In this document: one piece after another, positions 18,944 to 28,838 of the stretch
Numbering within the stretch: the stretch's first letter is position 1
How the letters are laid out: the number at the start of each line of letters is the position of its first letter
Assembly (NCBI RefSeq): GCF_016703145.1
Contig: NZ_JADJCO010000003.1
Span: 1,805,790 to 1,869,789, forward strand
From: Ottowia sp.
GTDB lineage: Bacteria > Pseudomonadota > Gammaproteobacteria > Burkholderiales > Burkholderiaceae_C
Length of the DNA stretch: 64,000 bases
Direction of reading: 5' to 3'
Program-made: the position numbers and the translations under genes
The notes under the pieces: model-generated
Told to the model about the DNA's origin: nothing
Database searches by the model: none
Seen by the model: only the letters and a program-made list of their open reading frames with translations

Positions 18944-19816
18944 GAGCGGCTAACAAAACGACGGGATGGACCGCAGGCAGATGACGCAACAGGCCAGCGA
19001 GAGCAAGGCGACATGAATGTCGATGCGACGCTCGAAGCGAGTGCGCAGCTTGCCGAAAGCTGCCAACCAGGCGTGCGTGCGCTCGACCACCCAGCGATGG
19101 CGGCCAAGTCGGTCGTTGCTCTCGATGCCTTTGCGGGCGATGCGGTCCTTGATGCCACGGCGCTTGAGATGCGCGCGGCATCGCGCGTAGTCGTAACCCT
19201 TGTCCGCATGCATCTTGCCCGGCCAGCGGCGCGGCCTGCCACGCTTGCCCGCGACCGCAGGCAAGGCGTCGATCAGTTCGTCGAACACCACCGAATCATG
19301 CCGATTGGCACCGGTAACGCAAAACATCATCGGGATGCCTTGGCGGTCCGTGATGAGGTGGCGTTTGCTGCCCAGCTTGCCCCTGTCCGTGGGGTTGGGG
19401 CCTGTGTACGAGCCCCCCGGGGGTTCGGTACGCTCGCCCCGTCCATGATGAATCGACTGAAGTCCAGCTTGTCAGCATGGCGCAGTTCACCGAGCAACGC
19501 CAGGTGCAGACCGTGCCACACACCTGCCGCTTGCCAATCGCGCAGCCGCCGCCAGCAGGTCATGCCGCTGCCAAAGCCCAGCTCTTGCGGCAGATCCTCC
19601 CACGGGATGCCCGTACGCAGTACGAAGACGATGCCGTTGAGCGCCTGCTCGTCGCTCAGGCGGGGCCGTCCGCCCTTGGTCGACGGCGTCACCACCGGCA
19701 GCAATGGCGCCAGCTTCTTGTACAGCTCCGTGCTGATTTCCTTGTTCTTGTTTCTTCCCATGCGCTGCCAAACGCAGAACGCAGGTCAGCCGATGACTCG
19801 GTATTGTTAGCCGCTC
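18944..19816 (-). mobile_element. IS5-family insertion sequence (IS427/IS1031-type)
   Basis: This is an 873-bp element with terminal inverted repeats GAGCGGCTAAC at the left and its complement, GTTAGCCGCTC, at the right. The flanks carry TAA on both sides (18941-18943 and 19817-19819), a TNA target duplication typical of this group. It holds one transposase gene split over two frames. Confidence 0.9.
18950..19761 (-). CDS. IS5-family transposase made by -1 frameshifting
   Basis: Frame one starts at ATG 19761 (MGRNKNKEISTELYKKL) and runs through FSRFIMDGASVPNPRG. A run of six G on the coding strand (C run at 19414-19419) then allows a -1 slip into the frame GGSYTGPNPTDRGKLGSK, continuing to the end at 18950 (WVVERTHAWLAAFGKLRTRF). 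With the slip the product has 270 residues and a full DDE catalytic core (D in FIMDGAS, D in MHADKGYD, E in VVERTHAW). Programmed frameshifting is normal in this IS group, so it should not be read as a broken gene. Confidence 0.85.
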
Positions 19817-19819
19817 TAA

Positions 19820-20088
19820 GTGCCGTCGAGCACAAACGCGTGATCCGGCCCGACCCCCCTTTCATGGTTGCAACCATCCGTGCCTTCGAAGGATCACCGT
19901 TCTCGGTGACGGCTACCGCATTGATCTTTGGGCACGCCATCGATGGTCGTTTCGGACCTTGCAACGCGATGCAAGCTACAAGGTGCGCGAGGTGGGCTAT
20001 CGGATGGACGGCCAAGTCGCTTGCCCATACGCGATCACCAGAGCAGCGACGCCCAGAACGCCTGCGAAGTCCTGCCACTAGGCCAGGC
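19820..20088. other. 269-bp stretch downstream of azoR with nothing recognised
   Basis: Between the IS5-family element and the azoreductase stop, neither strand gives a protein I can assign. It lies downstream of azoR and may be the interrupted remnant of a neighbouring gene. Confidence 0.3.
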
Positions 20089-20460
20089 TCAAGATTTTCG
20101 GGTGATTGCAACTCCTGCAGCGCGATCGATCTGCGGCTGCAGCGCGTCAAGGAATCCATCCATCGTCTGCTCACGCAGGTCAACGGCTTTCGCCCCGCCG
20201 CCCGCCACCACACTTACGTCATCGATGCCGATAACCCCGAGGATGAGCCGAAGGTATTGCGTCGCGATGTCGCGATCCTTTATCGGCGATCCCTCGCTAT
20301 ACACGCCGCCAGAAGCAATCAACAAGGTCGCCTTCTTGCCTTTGACAAGGCCCCGCCCGTCAAAGCCGAGCGTCATGCCCTTGCGTACGATGTGATCCAC
20401 CCACGCCTTGAGCGAGGCCGGGACGTTGTAGTTGTAGACCGGTGTCGAGATGACAAGGTG
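20089..20460 (-). pseudogene. azoR: FMN-dependent NADH azoreductase, 3' (C-terminal) part
   Basis: The last 123 codons of an AzoR flavodoxin-fold reductase begin HLVISTPVYNYNVPASLKAW and include the glycine loop (IASGGVYSEG). It is cut at 20460 by an IS1380-family element. The missing upstream part lies 43.4 kb away at 63874-64000. Joining the two across one AAGGTG gives LLVAEHLVISTPVYN, in frame and typical of the family. AzoR reduces quinones and azo dyes and protects against thiol stress, in keeping with the left part of the window. Confidence 0.88.
20455..20460. repeat. AAGGTG target-site duplication, left copy
   Basis: AAGGTG directly left of the first IS1380 copy is matched by AAGGTG at 63874-63879, directly right of the third copy. 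It codes the His-Leu codons at the azoR break. This is the target duplication of the whole 43.4-kb insertion or of the ancestral single IS. Confidence 0.85.
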
Positions 20461-22188
20461 CCTGAATCCGTGACCTCGATTTGAGTTCACCCCCAATGCA
20501 CCAGCAATTGAAGCGGCAATCAGGGATTCACTGTAGATTTCGACCTGATGGGGTAACCGATGGGCGATTTCTCGTGCGCGAGCACACGTTCGCAGCCGCA
20601 GGTTCAGGGTTTTGTTGCCCAGTGGCCACCACTGGCCAACACCTACCTCCGCAGCACCCTGCGTTTTGTGAGATCCGTGAACTTGCCAGCGCGCCTTTGG
20701 CCAGCCTTGGGCGCTACGCCGCCTTCATACGCCCAAAGGCGCGCTCGAACATCGCAAAACCCGAGTCGCTGCCCGATATCCCCAGCACCCAGCGCCTGGC
20801 GTGGCTGATGATGCGCGCGGCCTTGTACATCAACTCCTGCATCACCGTCTTGATGCGACGGCGCAGCGCCGCCTTTCTGAGCGGGCTGTCGCTCTCGTGC
20901 AGCGTGTGCTGACCCACGATGCGCAGCAGATTCATCGCCACCGCCGCCAGCGCACACACCAGATGATTGGTGGCGAACTTGCCCGAGGGCAGACGGTTCA
21001 AGTCCATGTCGGTCTTGAACTCAGCATGGAACTGCTCATGTGTGGCGTGATCGCGGTACAGCGCAATCACCTGTTCTGCGCTGACCTCTGGGCCCAGCGT
21101 GGTGGTCCAGCCCTCGAGCACGTACTCGGGCAGCAGCAAGGCGTTGCCCTTTTTGTCGATGGTGCGCTCGGTGAGGCGGTAGACGCGTCGCAGCGCGCGG
21201 TTGCATCCGGCTTTGAGCTCACCGCCATCCAGCGCTTCGCTCCACAGGCATTCGCGCTTGCCCACTCGAAGCTGCATCCACGCGGTGCTCGTGTCGGCGC
21301 AGCGCTGCGCGGCAATCGCCTCCACCGGCGCACTGCGCGGGTTCCACTTGATCAGCAGATCGACCTGGCGGCCCAGCCGGGCCGCTTGCGCCAGCGTCTG
21401 CGTGATCAAGTGCCGCGAGCAAAAGCCCGAGTCCGCGCGCAGCAGCAAGGGTGCGCTACTCACCGCGCAGGCCGTGCCCAGCGCGCGCTCGATGTTGTAT
21501 TCGCTCTCGCAGGCACTGTGCTGGCTGCCCGCACGCAAGTCCAGCTCCAGGCAGTAGCCGCGCGTGCCCAGGTACAGCGCGATGGGGCAGTAGCCGTCGA
21601 CCCCGGCGTAGGTCCAGGACACGCCTTCCTTGGCCGTGTCGCTCTGGTCCATGACGAAGGTGTCGATGTCCAGCGGCAGGTGGCCGGTGGGCAGGGCGCC
21701 GAAGTCGATGGGCGCGCCGTTGATGTGCAGGCCCAGCACGGCGCGGTTGATCTGATCGGCCAGCTCGCTCCACTGGGTGCCCATGGCGTCAAAGCGCTGG
21801 CGCAGTGTGGCGCTGGACGGCACGGCACGCAGGCCCAGTGCCTGGTGGGCAAAGCGCTGGGAGCGAAAGCCCTCAACAGCCTCGAAGTCGTTCTTGCCCA
21901 GGGTGAGCAGGGCCAGGTAGCACTTGATGATGTCGCTGTTGGCGATGCCGCCGCGCACGGGGTACTGGGGATCGATCATGGCGGGCAGGTTGATGCGCTT
22001 GAACAGGCGCCCAACCAAGGCCAAACCGCCATGGCTGCTCAAATCGTAGGGCAACTTCTTGACAACAAATTCCACCGGTTCAGCCATTTGCGCTTCCTTC
22101 ACCTGCTGGGTGAACTCAAGATGTGGCCCAAGTGCTTGATTTCTATGGGGATTTACCCTAAACCCAGGAGCGAGGTCACGGATTCAGG
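20461..22188 (-). mobile_element. IS1380-family insertion sequence, copy 1
   Basis: This 1728-bp element has terminal inverted repeats CCTGAATCCGTGACCTCG (20461-20478) and the complement at 22171-22188. It holds one transposase gene on the minus strand. About 235 bp between the left repeat and the transposase stop is non-coding. It is nearly identical to copies 2 and 3. Confidence 0.93.
20714..22087 (-). CDS. IS1380-family transposase (copy 1, intact)
   Basis: This is a DDE transposase with 457 residues from ATG 22087, behind AAGGAAG; a GTG at 22102 gives five more. The catalytic acidic residues are in LPLDIDTFVMDQSD, LLLRADSGFCSRH and EQFHAEFKTDMDLNRLPSG, the last being a good IS1380 marker. 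It is intact, so it could act for the shifted copy 3 as well. Confidence 0.93.
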   Translation of the reverse strand: MAEPVEFVVKKLPYDLSSHGGLALVGRLFKRINLPAMIDPQYPVRGGIANSDIIKCYLALLTLGKNDFEAVEGFRSQRFAHQALGLRAVPSSATLRQRFDAMGTQWSELADQINRAVLGLHINGAPIDFGALPTGHLPLDIDTFVMDQSDTAKEGVSWTYAGVDGYCPIALYLGTRGYCLELDLRAGSQHSACESEYNIERALGTACAVSSAPLLLRADSGFCSRHLITQTLAQAARLGRQVDLLIKWNPRSAPVEAIAAQRCADTSTAWMQLRVGKRECLWSEALDGGELKAGCNRALRRVYRLTERTIDKKGNALLLPEYVLEGWTTTLGPEVSAEQVIALYRDHATHEQFHAEFKTDMDLNRLPSGKFATNHLVCALAAVAMNLLRIVGQHTLHESDSPLRKAALRRRIKTVMQELMYKAARIISHARRWVLGISGSDSGFAMFERAFGRMKAA

Positions 22189-22371
22189 GGAAGTATCACG
22201 CAGTGAGAGCACAAGGGCTTGCCAGGAAGCTGACTTCCGATGCACTAGCCAGTGCCGACCAAGGTCAGCTGCCGAAGAGGGCCGCGAACTGGCGCTGCCG
22301 GCCAATACCTACCCTTTACGAGCGGCAGCTATGGATGCTGCCGAGATGGTTCACGGCAGCGATTTCTCGCA

Positions 22372-22932
22372 TCATCTGTACTGCCGAAAGGAGGTACGAC
22401 TGAGTCGTCTGAACTCTGCGAGATCGGCTTGCAGACGCCGGGCAAGGATGCCGAGTGCCTCTCCTTGCGTCGATGTTGCCATCCCCTTGAGCTCGCGCTC
22501 ACCGGAGAGTGCCAGTTGCAGAACGCCCCGCGCCAGTTCGTCGACATGCGCCACGCTCTCGCGCGCGCCCGCATGGTGCATGAGTTTGCCGACCAGACGC
22601 AGCTCGGCCAGGGTTTCGCGCAGTGTTTCGACGCGGCGTTCGAGCAGCGCCCTCACGCCGGCGACGGACATGCGCCCAGCTTCGAGCATCGCGCGCGCGT
22701 TCTCGCGCCGCGATGTGGCCACGGCGGTGGCAACCTTCGCGAGCTTCATCGACCCGGGCTCCGGCGCGGGTGCGCTCGGCGCTGGCTCGCGCTGGCTGCG
22801 TTTTCTTGAGGGCGAGACCTTCGCGGCGGCGGTGCGTGGCACCCCCTGCTTCGATGAGCGTGCCTTCGCCCCGCTTGATGTGCGCTGCTTGGTGCGCGCG
22901 GGTTCATCGATGACCGGCTTTCCGCGGCTCAT
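22372..22932 (-). CDS. Phasin-like granule protein
   Basis: This is a 186-residue protein with a low-complexity Ser/Lys/Pro N-terminal half and a C-terminal heptad-rich helix (SVAGVRALLERRVETLRETL, ELKGMATSTQGEALGILARR), a pattern seen in phasins that coat PHA granules. It starts at ATG 22932, overlapping the end of the upstream HTH gene by about 29 bp. Assignment leans on the neighbouring PHA synthase and hydratase; the sequence alone would only say coiled-coil protein. Confidence 0.55.
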   Translation of the reverse strand: MSRGKPVIDEPARTKQRTSSGAKARSSKQGVPRTAAAKVSPSRKRSQREPAPSAPAPEPGSMKLAKVATAVATSRRENARAMLEAGRMSVAGVRALLERRVETLRETLAELRLVGKLMHHAGARESVAHVDELARGVLQLALSGERELKGMATSTQGEALGILARRLQADLAEFRRLSRTSFRQYR

Positions 22933-23566
22933 GGGGGCCGCCCTCGTGCTTTGCGCCACGAAAGCCCACCGCCATGTCGAACGCCTGGCGTGTGAACGCC
23001 AACACCTGTTCGAACTCCTCATCGCGCAGCTTGCGCGCGGCATCGTTGCCGCGGTAGATGTTGGCGAGCTCGCGCTCGCGCGCACCCTGTACCGCGAGCT
23101 TGCCGATGCCCAGCGACTCCAGGGTCGTCCACAGTTCGGGGTTGTACTGGCGTGTCAGCGCCATGGCCACCGGGATCGGATCGTTTCGACCCAGGACTCC
23201 GGCCAGGCGCAAGACGACGTCGAACGGCAGCGCCGCCACGCCGCCCTCGGCCTCCTCGAGCAGCTTCGCGTCGCCGAGGCCGACGGCCTCGCTCAGTTCC
23301 CGCGCCGTCAACCCGGCCGCCTCGCGCCAGCGCCGCAACTGGGTGCCGGCCTTGGCGACCGCCTGCTTCTTCTTGGGGTCCTTGACACGCGCCTGCGCCA
23401 GGCTGAGGCCGATATCCGCGGCGTTGCCGGTCACGCTCAGCAAGGTGTCGGCCCATGACCGCACCTGACGCGCCAGCGCAAACAGTGGCAGGTCGGGCGA
23501 CCCAGCCGACTTGGCGCCACTCGCGCGTTTCCTGCTTGCAGGCACAGCGACGGTCTTGCTCGGCAT
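22904..23566 (-). CDS. XRE-type helix-turn-helix protein
   Basis: This 220-residue protein has a Cro/C1-like HTH near residues 75-125 (LRRWREAAGLTARELSEAVG LGDAKLLEEAE, read continuously) after a basic N-terminus. The C-terminal part is helical and unassigned (NIYRGNDAARKLRDEEFEQV). It lies 15 bp after etfA on the same strand and overlaps the phasin-like gene, so it is probably the regulator of, or co-expressed with, the PHA unit. Its operator was not identified. Confidence 0.7.
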   Translation of the reverse strand: MPSKTVAVPASRKRASGAKSAGSPDLPLFALARQVRSWADTLLSVTGNAADIGLSLAQARVKDPKKKQAVAKAGTQLRRWREAAGLTARELSEAVGLGDAKLLEEAEGGVAALPFDVVLRLAGVLGRNDPIPVAMALTRQYNPELWTTLESLGIGKLAVQGARERELANIYRGNDAARKLRDEEFEQVLAFTRQAFDMAVGFRGAKHEGGPHEPRKAGHR

Positions 23567-23581
23567 GTCGGGCTTTCCAGC

Positions 23582-24520
23582 TCAGTGCCGCAGTGCGGCG
23601 GTCAGTTCGGGAACCGCCGCGAACAGGTCGGCCTCGAGACCATAGTCGGCGACGCTGAAGATCGGCGCCTCCGGATCCTTGTTGATCGCGACGATGACTT
23701 TGCTGTCCTTCATGCCCGCCAGGTGCTGGATTGCGCCGCTGATGCCGCAGGCCACGTACATCTGCGGCGCGACGATCTTGCCGGTCTGGCCGACCTGCCA
23801 GTCGTTGGGCGCATAGCCTGCGTCGACGGCGGCGCGGCTCGCGCCGAGCGCGGCGCCGAGCGCGTCGGCCAGCGGCGTGAGCACCTCGCCGAACTTCTCC
23901 GCAGATCCAAGGCCACGGCCGCCGCTGACGATGATCCTGGCGGCGGTGAGCTCCGGGCGGTCGAGCTTGGCGATCTCGGCGCCCACGAAGGCCGACGTCC
24001 CCGCATCCTCCACCGCCGCCGTCAGCGCAAGGCGCGCATTGCCGCCGCTCGCGGGTGCTGCGTCGAAGGCGGTCGTGCGCACCGTGAGGACCTTGATGCG
24101 GTCCTTGCTTCGCACGGTGGCGATGGCATTGCCCGCGTAGATCGGACGCTCGAACGTGTTCATCGACACGACGCGAGTCACGTCGCTGATCTGCGCCACG
24201 TCGAGCTGGGCGGCAACGCGCGGCGCCACGTTCTTGCCGTGGGCGGTCGCCGGAAAGACGATGGTGTCGTATTCACCGGCCACCGCGACCACCTGTGCAG
24301 CGACGTTCTCGGCCAGCTGGCCGGCGAGCGCCGTCGCATCGGCGTGCAACACGCGCACCACGCCCGGCACGGCGGCAGCCGCCTGGGCCACCGCAGCGGC
24401 CTGGTGCCCGGCCACCAGCACGTCCACCGAAACGCCGAACGCGGCGGCGGCCGTGATGGAGTTGAGCGTTGCCGGCTTCAGGGACCGGTTGTCGTGTTCC
24501 GCAATGACGAGGACAGCCAT
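23582..24520 (-). CDS. etfA: Electron transfer flavoprotein alpha subunit
   Basis: EtfA and EtfB form the FAD/AMP heterodimer that takes electrons from acyl-CoA dehydrogenases. The 312-residue protein has the N-terminal ETF domain (MAVLVIAEHDNRSLKPAT) and the C-terminal FAD domain with GGRGLGSAEKF, GQTGKIVAPQMYVACGISGA and NKDPEAPIFSVADYG. It is intact, and is separated from etfB by the ETF-QO gene, in one minus-strand run. Confidence 0.95.
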   Translation of the reverse strand: MAVLVIAEHDNRSLKPATLNSITAAAAFGVSVDVLVAGHQAAAVAQAAAAVPGVVRVLHADATALAGQLAENVAAQVVAVAGEYDTIVFPATAHGKNVAPRVAAQLDVAQISDVTRVVSMNTFERPIYAGNAIATVRSKDRIKVLTVRTTAFDAAPASGGNARLALTAAVEDAGTSAFVGAEIAKLDRPELTAARIIVSGGRGLGSAEKFGEVLTPLADALGAALGASRAAVDAGYAPNDWQVGQTGKIVAPQMYVACGISGAIQHLAGMKDSKVIVAINKDPEAPIFSVADYGLEADLFAAVPELTAALRH

Positions 24521-24563
24521 GGCAAGCTTTCTCCTGGGTTGGTTGAGGTTGGCGCCCTGCGCC

Positions 24564-26235
24564 TCACATGCCGGCGTAGTTGGGCCCGCCGCCGCCTTCG
24601 GGCGTGACCCAGACGATGTTCTGCGTCGGGTCCTTGATGTCGCAGGTCTTGCAGTGCACGCAGTTCTGGGCGTTGATCTGCAGCCGCTGGCCGCCGCCCG
24701 CGTCGTCCACGAACTCGTAGACGCCGGCCGGGCAGTAGCGGCTCTCCGGGCCGGCGTAGGTGGCGAGGTTCACGGTGACCGGCACGCTCGCGTCCTTCAG
24801 CGTCAGGTGCGCGGGCTGGTTCTCTTCGTGATTCGTGTTGCTGACGAAAACACTCGACAGGCGGTCGAAGGTCAGCCGGCCGTCGGGCTTGGGGTAGACG
24901 ATGGGCTGGCAGTCGGCGGCGGGCTTCAGGTACTCGTGGTCGGGTTTGGATCGGTGCAGGGTCCACGGCGGGCTCTTGATGCCGATCTTGGGCAGCAGCC
25001 ACTGCTCGATGCCGGTCATCAGCTGGCCCATCAGCGCGCCCTTCTTGAACCAGAGCTTGAAGTTGCGTGTCTGCTGCAACTCGTCGGCGAGCCAACTCTT
25101 GTCGAACGCTTCCGGGTAGGCAGTCAGTTCGTCGTGCGCGCGGCCGCTGCCCAGCGCCCCGGCCAGCGCTTCGGCACACAACATGCCGCTCTTGATCGCG
25201 GCATGGCTGCCCTTGATGCGCGCCGCGTTCATATAACCGGCGTCGCAGCCGACCAGGGCGCCGCCGGGAAACACTGTCTTCGGCAAGGCTTGCGGGCTGC
25301 CGTTGTTGATGGCGCGGGCGCCATAGGAGAGGCGCTTGCCGCCTTCGAGGTGGGCGGAGACAGCCGGGTGCGTCTTCCAGCGCTGCATCTCCTCGAACGG
25401 GCTCAGGTAGGGGTTCGCATAGTCGAGCCCGACGACGAAGCCGAGCGTGACCTTGTTGCCTTCCAGGTGGTAGAGGAAGCCGCCGCCGAAGGCGGATCTG
25501 TCCATCGGCCAGCCGGCTGTGTGCACGACGAGACCGGGCTTGGCCTTCTCCGGCGCGACCTCCCACAACTCCTTGACGCCGATGGCCCAGCTCTGCGGAT
25601 CCTTGCCTTCGCTCAAGGCGTACTTCGCGAGCAGCTGCTTGCCGAGATGCCGCGCGCGCCTTCGGCGAACACGGTGTACTTGCCGTGCAGCTCCATGCCA
25701 AGCTGGAAGGCGGCGGTCGGCTCGCCGTCCTTGCCGATGCCTTGGTTGCCGGTGGCCACGCCCTTGACGCGGCCTTGCTCGTCGTACAGCACTTCGGCGG
25801 CGGAGAAGCCGGGAAAGATCTCGACTCGAGCGCTTCCGCCTGTTCCGCCAGCCACTTCACCACATGGCCCAGCGCAACAACATAGTTGCCGTGATTGTGG
25901 AAGTTTCGCGGCACCAGCCAGTCGGGGATGCGCCTGGCGCCGGTTTCGGTGAGGGTCAGCACATCGTCGCCGGTCACCGGCTGGTTCAGCGGCGCGCCAC
26001 GCTCCTTCCAGTCGGGGAAGAGCTCGTTCATCGCACGAGGGTCCATCACCGCGCCGGACAGAGTGTGCGCGCCGGGCTCGCTGCCCTTCTCGAGCACGAC
26101 CACCGCGGCCTCGGGTCGCAGCTGCTTGAGCCGGATGGCGGTGGCGAGGCCGGCCGGGCCGGCGCCGACGACGACCACGTCGTAGGCCATCGACTCGCGT
26201 GGCCCGTAGGTCGTTATGAGTTCCTGTGTATTCAT
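24564..26235 (-). pseudogene. ETF-ubiquinone oxidoreductase with two one-base frameshifts
   Basis: ETF-QO passes electrons from ETF to ubiquinone. Residues 1-140 (frame one) carry the FAD motif VVVVGAGPAGLATAIRLKQ. A missing base near 25826 shifts to VEIFPGFSAAEVLYDEQGRV. Another near 25648 shifts to LGKQLLAKYALSEGKDPQSW, which continues to the 4Fe-4S end (NCVHCKTCDIKDP). Adding one base at each site gives 557 codons in one frame. All four cluster cysteines remain. The gene may be truly broken or the sequence may lack two bases. The start is MNTQELITTYGPRESM at 26235. Confidence 0.85.
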
Positions 26236-26257
26236 GCCCGTTCGGCGCTGAGCATGC

Positions 26258-27007
26258 TCAGATGACCTTGGCCTCGTTCTTCAGCTTCTCAACCAGCCCT
26301 GCGACGTCGGCCACCTTGACCCCAGCCTTGCGCGTCGATGGCTCGCGCACCGAGACCGTCTCGAGCCGCGGTGCCACGTCGACGCCCAGTTCCGCGGGCT
26401 TCAGCACTTCGAGAGGCTTCTTCTTTGCCTTCATGATGTTGGGCAAGGTCACGTATCGCGGTTCGTTCAGCCGCAGGTCGGTGGTCACCACAGCCGGCGT
26501 CGCCAGGCTGACGGTCTCCAGTCCTCCATCGACTTCGCGCGTGACGCGCACGCGGCCGCCTTCGACCTCGACCTTGCTCGCGAACGTCCCCTGCGGCCGA
26601 CCCAGCAGCGCGGCGAGCATCTGGCCGGTCTGGTTGCAGTCATCGTCGATCGCCTGCTTGCCGAGGATCACGATGTCAGGCTTCTCCCGCTCGACCAGGC
26701 GTTGCAGCAGCTTGGCCACGGCCAGGGGCTGCAGCTCCTCGCTCGTCTCGACCAGGATGCCGCGGTCGGCGCCGATGGCCATGGCGGTGCGCAGCGTCTC
26801 CTGGCACTGCGCGACGCCACACGAGACGGCCACCACCTCGGTCGCCATCCCCTTTTCCTTCAGCCGCACCGCCTCCTCGACGGCGATTTCGTCGAAGGGG
26901 TTCATGCTCATCTTGACGTTGGCGATGTCCACGCCCGCGCCGTCGGCCTTGACGCGCACCTTCACGTTGTAGTCGACCACTCGTTTGACGGCGACGAGGA
27001 TCTTCAT
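26258..27007 (-). CDS. etfB: Electron transfer flavoprotein beta subunit
   Basis: EtfB is the partner of EtfA. The 249-residue protein shows MKILVAVKRVVDYNVKVRVK, the conserved NPFDEIAVEEAVRLKEKG and LGKQAIDDDCNQTGQMLAAL, and the C-terminal arm (VDVAPRLETVSVREPSTRKA). ATG 27007 overlaps the acyl-CoA dehydrogenase stop (TGATG). It follows that gene in the expected electron-transfer order. Confidence 0.95.
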   Translation of the reverse strand: MKILVAVKRVVDYNVKVRVKADGAGVDIANVKMSMNPFDEIAVEEAVRLKEKGMATEVVAVSCGVAQCQETLRTAMAIGADRGILVETSEELQPLAVAKLLQRLVEREKPDIVILGKQAIDDDCNQTGQMLAALLGRPQGTFASKVEVEGGRVRVTREVDGGLETVSLATPAVVTTDLRLNEPRYVTLPNIMKAKKKPLEVLKPAELGVDVAPRLETVSVREPSTRKAGVKVADVAGLVEKLKNEAKVI

Positions 27008-28802
27008 CAGAACTGCTCCTCGGAGAGTGCCATCGTGCCGGCGCGGCGTGAATGGCTGCATCTCGCAGGCCGGCGGCGCGCGTGAGATCCTGGTCTGCGA
27101 AGAAGCGTGCGGTCGCGATCTTGGCGCGATAGAAGGGCAGGTCCCCGTCACCCGCCGCGAGCTTGCGCTGCGCGGTCAGCGCCGCGCGCGCCATCTGCCA
27201 GCCGCCGCACACGACGCCGCACAGGTGCAGGAACGGCACCGCACCGGCCAGCACGACGTTGAGATCGCGAGATCCCGTTGCCATGATCCACTCGACGGCG
27301 TCGGCCATGCACCTGGAACCATCGCGCAGGCGCTGGCCGATCGCCTTCAACTGGGCGTCGCCGCTGCGCTCGAGCTCATCGCAGACGTCAGCGATCTGTC
27401 CGATCAAGGCCGCCATGGAGCGCCCGCCGTCGCGCAGCACCTTGCGCCCGACCAGATCGTTCGCCTGGATGCCCGTGGTGCCCTCGTAGATCGAGGTGAT
27501 GCGCGCGTCGCGCAGGTGCTGCGAAGCGCCCGTTTCCTCGATGAAGCCCATGCCGCCGTGAACCTGGATGCCTGTCGACGCGACCTCGATGCCGGTCTCC
27601 GTGCACCAAGCCTTCAGGATCGGAATCAGCAGGTCGACGCCCGCGTGCGCCGAAGCGCGCGCCGCTTCGTCCGGCGCACGATGCGCCTGGTCGATCATGG
27701 CGGCCACGACATAGGCGAGCGCGCGCATGGCCTCGACGCGCGACTTCATCGACATCAACATGCGCCGCACATCAGGGTGGCGGATGATCGGCACGCTCGG
27801 TCCCTTCGGCGCGGTGGCGTCCTTGCCCTGCACGCGATCCTTCGCCCAGGCCAGCGCGAGCTGGTAGGCGCGGTCGGCCACGGCCAGACCCTGCACGCCG
27901 ACGCCGAAGCGGGCCTCGTTCATCATGATGAACATGTACTCGAGGCCGCGGTTCTCCTCACCGACGAGGTAGCCGATGGCGCCACCGCCATCGCCGAAGG
28001 CAAGCACCGCGGTCGGGCTGGCATGGATGCCCATCTTGTGTTCGATCGAGACACAGCGCACGTCGTTGCGCTCGCCCAGCGAGCCGTCTTCATTGACGAG
28101 GAATTTCGGCACGACGAACAGCGAGATGCCCTTCACGCCCTCGGGAGCCGTGGGCGTGCGCGCCAGCACCAGATGAACGATGTTGTCGGTGAGATCGTGC
28201 TCGCCGAAGCTGATAAAGATCTTCTGACCCTGGATCAGGTAGTGGTCGCCGCGGGGCGTGGCCTTGCTGCGGATCAGGCCCAAGTCCGAACCGGCCTGGG
28301 GCTCAGTGAGGTTCATCGTGCCGGTCCACTCGCCCGACACCATCTTGTGCAGGAAGCGCTGCTTCTGGTCGTCGCTGCCGCGCAGGAACAGCGCTTCGAT
28401 CGCACCCTGCGTCAGCAGCGGCGCCATCGAGAAGGCCATGTTCGATGCGTTCCACATCTCCATCACCGCGGTGTCGACGAGCTTGGGCAGGCCTTGGCCG
28501 CCGAAGTCCGGGTCGAAGCGCAGGCCGTTCCAGCCCGATTCGACGAACTTGGCGTAGGCCTCGATGAAGCCCTTGGGTGTCGTGACCCGGCCATCGTCGT
28601 GGTGCTTCAAGCCTTCCTGGTCGCCAACCTGATTCAACGGCCCCCAGATCTCGCTGGCGAAGGTGGCAGCGCCTTCGAGCACCGAGTCGACGAGGTCGGG
28701 CGATACCTCCTCGTACCCGGGCAGCCGGGCGATCGCATCCAGGCCCGCGAGTTCGTGCAGCACGAACTGCATGTCCTTCAGGGGCGCGGTGTAGGTGGTC
28801 AT
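27007..28802 (-). CDS. Acyl-CoA dehydrogenase (one-base shift near the 3' end)
   Basis: This is an FAD enzyme making trans-2-enoyl-CoA, roughly 598 residues, of the long type with an extra C-terminal domain. Motifs include WNASNMAFSMAPLLTQGAIE, MNLTEPQAGSDLGLIRSK, GGMGFIEETGASQHLRDARI and the catalytic-loop SIYEGTTGIQANDLVGRK. The last codons in frame give nonsense (HSPRSSSDEDPRRRQ). One base missing at about 27041-27048 would restore GTMALSEEQF and a stop overlapping etfB. The shift affects only about a dozen terminal residues if real. Together with ETF and PhaJ it feeds the PHA pathway. Confidence 0.88.
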
Positions 28803-28838
28803 GGTGGTTCTCCTCGAGTGGGTGTTTCGTCGCCGCCT

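Noticed and set aside
19296..19523. Separate small genes within the IS5-family element
   Set aside because: They are the pieces of one transposase in different frames, joined by the G6 slip site.
20461..22188. Target duplication of copy 1 alone
   Set aside because: Its own flanks (AAGGTG and GGAAGT) differ; only the outer pair with copy 3 matches.
20801..23458. An 885-codon open frame on the plus strand over IS copy 1 and the HTH gene
   Set aside because: Shadow of the transposase and following genes; parts of it recur antisense in copies 2 and 3 as expected for a shadow.
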